Shown here: in pieces, positions 57,721 to 64,000 of the stretch
How positions within the stretch are numbered: the first letter of the stretch is position 1
How the letters are laid out: each line of letters begins with the position of its first letter
Assembly: GCA_028554755.1 (NCBI GenBank)
Contig: JAPTOF010000011.1
Location: 2,508,501-2,572,500 of the forward strand
Direction: 5' to 3'
DNA length: 64,000 nt
Source of the DNA: Cordia subcordata
Taxonomy: Eukaryota > Streptophyta > Magnoliopsida > Boraginales > Cordiaceae
Made by a program: the position numbers and the translations under genes
Notes under the pieces: generated by a model
What the model saw: only the letters and a program-made list of their open reading frames with translations
The model's database searches: none
Told to the model about the DNA's origin: nothing

Positions 57721-59443
57721 AATCCACAGGGAGGCTACCTTAGTTTAGTTTCTGTGTATTGGGGTGCCTTAAACTAGCTATGTGCGTGTGTATACTTACT
57801 TTGAGATGGAAGGGAACTCGGAAAAAAAAGAAAATAAACTAATCTATGGAGGAACTTAAGGGAGCCAAACTAAGGAAGGAGACACTAATAAAGAAGAAGA
57901 GGGACCTAGGGCGATTGCATTGCAACTAGACTTAGGCTATGAGAACGGATGAGGTCTATCTAAGGCTCGAGACTTCTATTGCCGTTGTGTTGATCGGGGG
58001 TTCTCCTAACCAATACTAGTGGTTTAACCCATTAGCTGGATTTAAAGCTAAGGGCCAATCCCTCCTAGCCTACGTAATTCGTGTGTAGAACTTATCATCT
58101 TGGCTGGGTTTAAAGCCAAGGACTAGCATCTAAACACTACGTGACATTAAGGCTCAATTAACCAACACTAACGTGGATGAGGGATACTCTAGTCTAGGTT
58201 AACTTATCCGATTGGCTGGATTTAAAGCCAAGGACTAGCACCTAAACTTGACTAAGCAAAGCATGTAACCTATTAGCTGGATTTAAAGCTAAAGCCTACT
58301 CTACTAAGCAAAGCCATGAGATTACGCACAATCACATCACCCAAATAAGTAGATAAGAGCATTTGAAGCACAAATAACACATGCATATTCACTTAGGCAT
58401 TTTAACAAACACATAGACATGCTTGATTTCCAATACATAGACATATTGAATCATGCCATAAATTTATGTAAATAAATATGTATTAAGAGCCAAATATCTA
58501 CACAAATCCATTATTCAACGCCCTAATCTAATATACAATAACAATCAACCCTAAATCTAGCCTAATCTAGCAACATATTTACAAGAAATAGAGAAAGAAC
58601 AAGAAGAACTTCCCTAAATTCTTGTCTCCAAATCCGTACAAATCCTTCAATTCTTTGTTTGCTGCTTCAATCCTTGCTTGGTGTGGGGTTTAGATGGTGG
58701 TTTAGGGTGGTTTGTGTAGTGGGTCGAGGTTAGGGTTTATTAGGGTTTAAGAAATAAAAGTTTCTCCTCAAAAGGGCTGAAAAGTGGCTTAAATAAAGCT
58801 TTCAATGCGCCCAGCCGGGCCCACCGGTCGACCGGCTTTGGGCCTAAGTCGTCCGCCAAAATTGGCCCAGGTTCTGATCTGGCGGTCGACCTAGCCGGTC
58901 GACCGGCTTGGTCGTCCAGCCTATCTGAGGCTAACCGATCTTGATAGTAAAATGGTCATATCTTGCTCGTTTTAGCTCCGATTCGCGCACCGTTTTTTTC
59001 TATGGCTTTGTATCATCGTGGGGGATCTCCCAAGACAAATTTTGCACCCTAAAATGTATCCGAAATTTTTCCATGTCCTTTTTAGGTTGCAAGATCCGAA
59101 TTTGGCTCACGTTGCGCTCAGTTTCGCCTCAGTCGCTCCTTCTTTCTTCCGGCCATTTCCAAATGCACATTTTCCTCATTCCTTTGCATTCAAAACACCA
59201 TTGACTTTGTTCCACACTTCAATCACCCTCAGTTAAGCTCCAATTATCTTCCCAAATCACACCTTAAACAAGTAAGAAATGTACATTAGTGTAGCATTTA
59301 AGTCCTAAGTTCAACTATGAATGTGTAGACCCTAATATGCATGAGTATGACCTAAATGTTAAACTAATACATCAAATGAAGCTCAAAACACCTCAAAACA
59401 AGTATATAATTGCAAAATATAAACACACAAAACAGACACATCA
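57721..59443 (-). repeat. N- 3' LTR, family B, lacking its last 83 bp
   Basis: It matches the N- 5' LTR from 63127 onward; the part equal to 63044-63126 is gone at the junction. In element orientation it starts TGATGTGTCTG directly after the polypurine tract at 59444. The GGTCGACCGGC promoter motifs lie around 58830-58910. Four leader hairpins lie at about 58033, 58099, 58215 and 58276. Confidence 0.9.
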
Positions 59444-60894
59444 ACACCCCCAAACCTTCCCCTTGCTTATCCTCAAGCAAGCCTAAATGAAGTCTATCCT
59501 TATGCTTTTCAAAGAGTTGCCAATTGCATTGACTTGCTATCTTTTCGCATCCAAGGGGTACAAGGGGTCATTCTTTTCATGTAAGGGCTTCCCTAGTCTT
59601 TTTCGAACCCCCCTTTGATCACAAGGGGTCTCACACCTCTTGGGAATGTCACCAAGTAGCTAGAACCACCACAAACTTAGGATTCGAACTCACGCACTCG
59701 GGATGTTATACTTCGTGCTCTATAAACTAACATGGCCTCCCAATATGCACTTAGCCCCAAAGATACAAGAAAGAGAAGATACATCACAATGGCTCACATT
59801 GATGTAAGAGCCTTATTCATAACACACAGAAATAAACAGAAGAGATACTTGTGTCAAATTGACATTTTGTCACTTGACACTTATTCAACATACTTCACTT
59901 TTCAATCTTTTTGTTGCCTTTTGGCTTTTCTCTTTTTCTCATTTTTTTTCAATGCATAAATAGAACAAAAGAAAGGAAAAGAAGAGGCTAAGGCAAACTA
60001 AAAGAACCAATCAAGGAATGGGCACTCATATCAACAACCCTTTAAACACTTTTTCCAACCAAGTTGTAGGGAAACTACAAGGTGCATTCTTAGAAATACT
60101 CACTCCCCACAGCTTTCAAAAAGGATTCTCTTCAAAGTCTAGGTTATACCCTACACTCCATTTACTCCCACAAGACACCCTTATCTTCTCCAATAAATTA
60201 AGTCAATAAAAAAAGCCAACTCTCCAACCAACGTGGAGATAAACTAACTCAAAATACGCAAAAAAATTAAAAAATTTGAACACATTTTAAGCAAAAAAAA
60301 AATATGACAAGCTAATCTATCCCATATATGATATAAACAATAAATGAGCAACCACACCCCCAAACCTAAACTTTGCTTGTCCTCAAGCAAAAATCATAAG
60401 ACCACACGACAAGCAATCAACATGAAACACATAGGGGGAATGCGGAGAGGGATAGATAAGGACAAGTAAAAGATGGATAGATACAACCTTGTTTCCATGT
60501 AGTCCGCAAATGCCAAAGACAATCCAATGATCTACTAGCCTCTGTCTTTTGTGGAAAGCACTAATGCTCAAAAAACAAAGAAGAGATTAGAAGATATGCT
60601 ATGCAAGCTCACATTGACATTTGAAATAGTAAACAAGGATGTAAACACGGGTTAAAGGATTTATGAAAAAATGAATAAAAGGAGCAAGAACAAGTAAGGT
60701 AGTAAAAATCTAACCTACTAAGAATGGAAATAAACAAAAGAAATCCTAAAATATAAAAAAAATAAGATAAACAAAAGCAATCTAATCTATTATGTATAAA
60801 AGCAAATAAATGCAAGAAAAACAAGAAAAATATAAACAAGCCTAGGGTGCCTCCTAGTAGCGCTGGATTTAACGCCTCCAGTCGGGCGCCAATG
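59444..60894 (-). other. N- 3' non-coding region with two polypurine modules
   Basis: Modules lie at 59444-59483 (complement CTTGAGGATAAGCAAGGGGA then a G-run) and about 60353-60392. The sequence between resembles that of A and Ec. Directly after the stop codon lies the conserved word complementary to CTCCTAGTAGCGCTGG (60852-60867). No further gene is seen: frames of 60-106 codons are low-complexity. Confidence 0.7.
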
Positions 60895-62853
60895 TTAGAG
60901 TAAAATATGCTTAAAGTTGCGTGGCACAAATTGCCAGATAATCATCAAAGCACAGAATATAGAAGGAAAAGGGTCATGCACTAAAGGCTGGGGCAGTGAA
61001 TGCATGATGCACCCCTTTTCAAGATCCCACCCTAAAATATCAAATGAATGCGTAAGTGTGGAATGAAGCATGCTCAAACATGAAGAATCATGTCCCGCTT
61101 GCTCTTTAATTAACCACCCCAATGCCTTCTTCTCATAATCGAGAGCTAGGAACACACTTTCCCCATAGGTCAAAGATAGGTCTAATGCATGCAACATGGG
61201 AAACGTGCTTTCTAACCCTAGATAAAAATGTTCTATGCATGAAGGCACAAACGTGAGCTCCAAAAAGGAAGACTCAATGGAATGGGAAATTGGGGTTGGA
61301 ATGACATTTGGAGAAGAAGGAGCAATGATATAGGAGGTGGATGTACTACACTCTTCTTCTCCACAAGATATAACATGATCAAGCCTAGGTCGTTCTAACT
61401 CCTCACAAAGGGTGGATTCGATCTTAATGGACTCTATTTCCATCAATGAATCATCAAACATCCAAAGAGACCCATAGATCTTTCTTCCAAGCACATCAAT
61501 TCCTTTCTTATGTGTCTTCTTAGAGTTGCTATTCTCTTCAACATCGTGATTCTTAACTCTAAGAAACGAATCATCTAAAATCTCTGAAATTGATGTCTTG
61601 TTTTCCCCATTGTATGACTTTAAGCCTTCACTAGCTACAGTCTCTTTAAATTCATCAATTCATTCATCACTAGTGGGTGTCATCTCGCCATCATGCTTTT
61701 CATACGGGGTGGACACTAATGGAGGGGGCACTGGTGACTCAACGGATTCCTCATCATGTATGCAAGAATGCTCAAGGGGAGAATGCGCGCTAAATTCCCT
61801 AAATGCCGACTCGGAATGCAATTGAGTACTATCGACATAAGACTCAACCTCCATGTGTACGGAATGTGTGGGATGAGGAGAAAGAAAAAGCTCATGTGAC
61901 TCCATGGGAGACGTTGAAAGCTTAAGAGGACAGGGTACCACTTCCTCTAAAACATAATCACAAGAGTCATCAAGAACCAAGTTATCATTAAGCTCATCTT
62001 CATCCTCACTACAAGATGTTATCTCTCCATCAACCTCTCTTTCTAGTTGTCTCTCCCATACATCATCATTTCCACCCCTAGTCACCTCATCGTTAGGTCT
62101 CATCTCTATCCCTTCAACTCGTTCTAAAGATATTTCAATATTCTCACTCATGAGTTGCACACTTTCAACCAATCTCTCCAAGGACACACCAAAAGATTTG
62201 GTGTCTCGCTTCAAACTCTCTAGTTCCTCTTGATTAGATTAGAGGAGAGATTGGGTTTGCTCAAGCATTTGATCTAGTTGCTCCGAGAGTGTAAACATAA
62301 CGAAAGAGGGTTCAACCGAGTGAAAAGGGTAGTCATTTTGAAAATCATTTTGCACATAACCATCAAAAAACTCGGGAAAGGAATGGGTAGAAAAAGAAAG
62401 TATTGGAGGTGGGCAATTGAAACTAGAAGGTGAATGGAATAAAGAGTCATCTTGACCCCATTGTGAAAATGCATGATGTTGCTCCCTAGAATCATGATAA
62501 TTAGATGTAGACGCATGCATGGGCATATGATTGCTAGGGGCATAGGGCATTGCATGCAATTGGAAATAAGAGTGGAAGGTGGGACAAGCACTAGATAAAT
62601 GAGCACGACTTCCACAATGATTGCAATAACAAGAACATGCATCCCTATAGTCATGATTACTAAATGAAAATGCATGAGATGTTGCATGACTATAGGGGTC
62701 ATTAGTAGCACTAGCCCTAGGTGGGGAATTCTCGTGGGGACAGAAAACGGTAGGATGCATGAAACTTCCACACAAGCGACATGCATAAGGGACACGTTCG
62801 GGTGGTGGGGAAGAGGATACAAGTGACCACCAAGAAGCATTAGGATCGGTCAT
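60895..62853 (-). CDS. N-element protein, copy c, about 650 codons (two stops)
   Basis: This is the most complete copy of the protein carried by the non-autonomous element N. It starts at ATG 62853, 167 bp after the primer site, and stays in one frame to TAA 60895-60897. Two stops interrupt it: TAA at 62239-62241 and TGA at 61660-61662 (Cys in copy b). In order: zinc knuckles CRLCGSFMHPTVFC and CNHCGSRAHLSSAC, both complete CCHC; a His/Ser/Pro-rich region; a Glu/Gln-rich helix region (EQLDQMLEQTQS, KRDTKSFG); a strongly acidic part (CSEDEDELNDN); a Ser/Pro/His-rich part; and a conserved C-terminal domain (SSFLELTFVPSCIEHF, KKALGWLIKEQAGH, FVPRNFKH). No protease, RT or integrase motifs and no membrane segment are present. 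The knuckles suggest RNA or DNA binding, perhaps as a gag substitute; that is inference. Confidence 0.75.
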
Positions 62854-63019
62854 ATTCAATGAATCACAAGTAAAACCTCCTCACAAACAATTTTTTTAAT
62901 TTTTTTTTAATTTTAATTTTCTTTTTAAGTTTTCGAAAAAATGGAAAACAAGTAAAAATAAGCCACACGGAAGCAACCAATTGCAAACACAAAAGCACAC
63001 AAAGAACCAATACCGTGCT

Positions 63020-63037
63020 TCCCCGGCAACAGCGCCA
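63020..63037 (-). other. N- primer-binding site (tRNA-Asp)
   Basis: On the minus strand TGGCGCTGTTGCCGGGGA, 17 of 18 matches to the complement of plant tRNA-Asp, the difference being a CpG-type change. It lies six bases inside the LTR. It is the best-preserved primer site in the window. Confidence 0.85.
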
Positions 63038-63043
63038 AAAACT

Positions 63044-64000
63044 TGATATCGCTATATGAGCACAAGCCTTAATAGCCCGCAAGTGCACGGGACGTGTGCA
63101 GTACAGTGTGTGCAAGTGCGGGGTCGAATCCACAGGGAGGCTACCTTAGTTTAGTTTCTGTGTACTGGGGTGCCTTAAACTAGCTACGTGCGTGTGTGTA
63201 CTTACTTTGTGATGGAAGGGAACTCGGAAAAAAAAGAAAATAAACTAATCTATGGAAGAACTTAAGGGAGCCAAACTAAGGAAGGAGACACTAATAAAGA
63301 AGAAGCGGGACCTAGGGCGATTGCATTGCAACTAGACTTAGGCTATGAGAACGGATAAGGTCTATCTAAGGCTCGAGACTTCTATTGCCATTGTGTTGAT
63401 CAGGGGTTCTCCTAACCAATACTAGTGGTTTAACCCATTAGCTGGATTTAAAGCTAAGGGCCAATCCCTCCTAGCCTACGCAATTCGTGTGTAGAACTTA
63501 TCCTCTTAGCTGGGTTTAAAGCCAAGGACTAGCATCTAAACACTACGTGACATTAAGGCTCAATTAACCAACATTAACGTGGATGAGGGATACTCTAGTC
63601 TAGGTTAACTTATCCGCTTGGCTGGATTTAAAGCCAAGGACTAGCACCTAAACTCGACTAAGCAAAGCATGTAACCTATTAGCTGGATTTAAAGTTAAAG
63701 CCTACTCTACTAAGCAAAGCCATGAGATTACGCACAATCACATCACCCAAATAAGTAGATAAGAGCATTTGAAGCACAAATAACACATGCATATTCACTT
63801 AGGCATTTTAACAAACACATAGACATGCTTGATTTCCAATACATAGACATATTGAATCATGCCATAAATTTATGTAAATAAATATGTATTAAGAGCCAAA
63901 TATCTACACAAATCCATTATTCAATGCCCTAATCTAATATACAATAACAATCAACCCTAAATCTAGCCTAATCTAGCAACAAATTTACAAGAAATAGAGA
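63044..64000 (-). repeat. N- 5' LTR, family B, cut by the window end
   Basis: In element orientation the end ...CATATAGCGATATCA abuts the primer region. The visible 957 bp are the leader part, with hairpins near 63439, 63507, 63618 and 63679. It continues past 64000, so the target duplication of N- cannot be read. Confidence 0.9.

Noticed and set aside
60895..62853. The N protein as an env-like or viral coat protein
   Set aside because: No hydrophobic membrane segment; two CCHC knuckles and acidic regions argue for a nucleic-acid-binding protein instead.

Overview
This window looks like repeat-dense plant nuclear DNA, most likely from a flowering plant with a large genome. It is built almost entirely of LTR retrotransposons, and I found no convincing host gene, rRNA or true tRNA gene. 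The dominant elements are Ty3/gypsy of the Athila lineage. Their gag-PR-RT-RNaseH-INT order, FMDDF-type reverse transcriptase and primer-binding sites matching plant tRNA-Asp all fit. Their very long LTRs (about 1.8-2.1 kb) start with TGA and end in CA. I sort these LTRs into related families A, B and C. A decayed Ty1/copia element is the second component. The sequence does not identify the species.

Layout. 1-9.8 kb: a solo LTR-A with target duplication, a probable Copia LTR on the minus strand, a candidate Ty3 LTR, a small degenerate tandem repeat, two convergent tRNA-like SINE heads, and AT-rich DNA I cannot assign. 9.85-30.6 kb: a Copia element broken by a four-level nested stack. A solo LTR-A sits in the Copia gag. 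A solo LTR-C sits in the Copia RT. That LTR-C is split by a complete gag-PR element with no RT or integrase (called Ec). One LTR of Ec is split by a solo LTR-B. A further solo LTR-A sits in the Copia 3' end. Each insertion has a readable 5-bp target duplication, so the order of events is clear. 30.6-33.5 kb: an LTR-A-related 5' LTR carrying a MITE and a duplicated segment. 33.5-64 kb: a rearranged block. It contains three copies of a non-autonomous element (called N) and two inverted copies of its likely autonomous Athila partner (A+, 39.1-47.8 kb; A-, 51.5-57.7 kb). Chimeric and inverted LTRs join them.

The most interesting content is N. It has the LTRs, tRNA-Asp primer site and duplicated polypurine module of the Athila elements. 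In place of gag-pol it has one long frame of about 650 codons. That frame encodes two CCHC zinc knuckles, a Ser/His/Pro-rich stretch, an acidic region and a conserved C-terminal domain. A related C-terminal domain follows the protease in Ec, where RT and integrase should be. The simplest reading is a parasitic lineage that keeps its cis-signals and a nucleic-acid-binding protein and is copied in trans by A-type elements. All coding regions here are broken except a nearly intact A- integrase reading frame.

The LTRs share three structured signals: palindromes centred on GGTCGACC upstream of the TATA box, a long inverted repeat near the LTR start, and repeated small hairpins in the transcribed leader whose two arms change together between copies.
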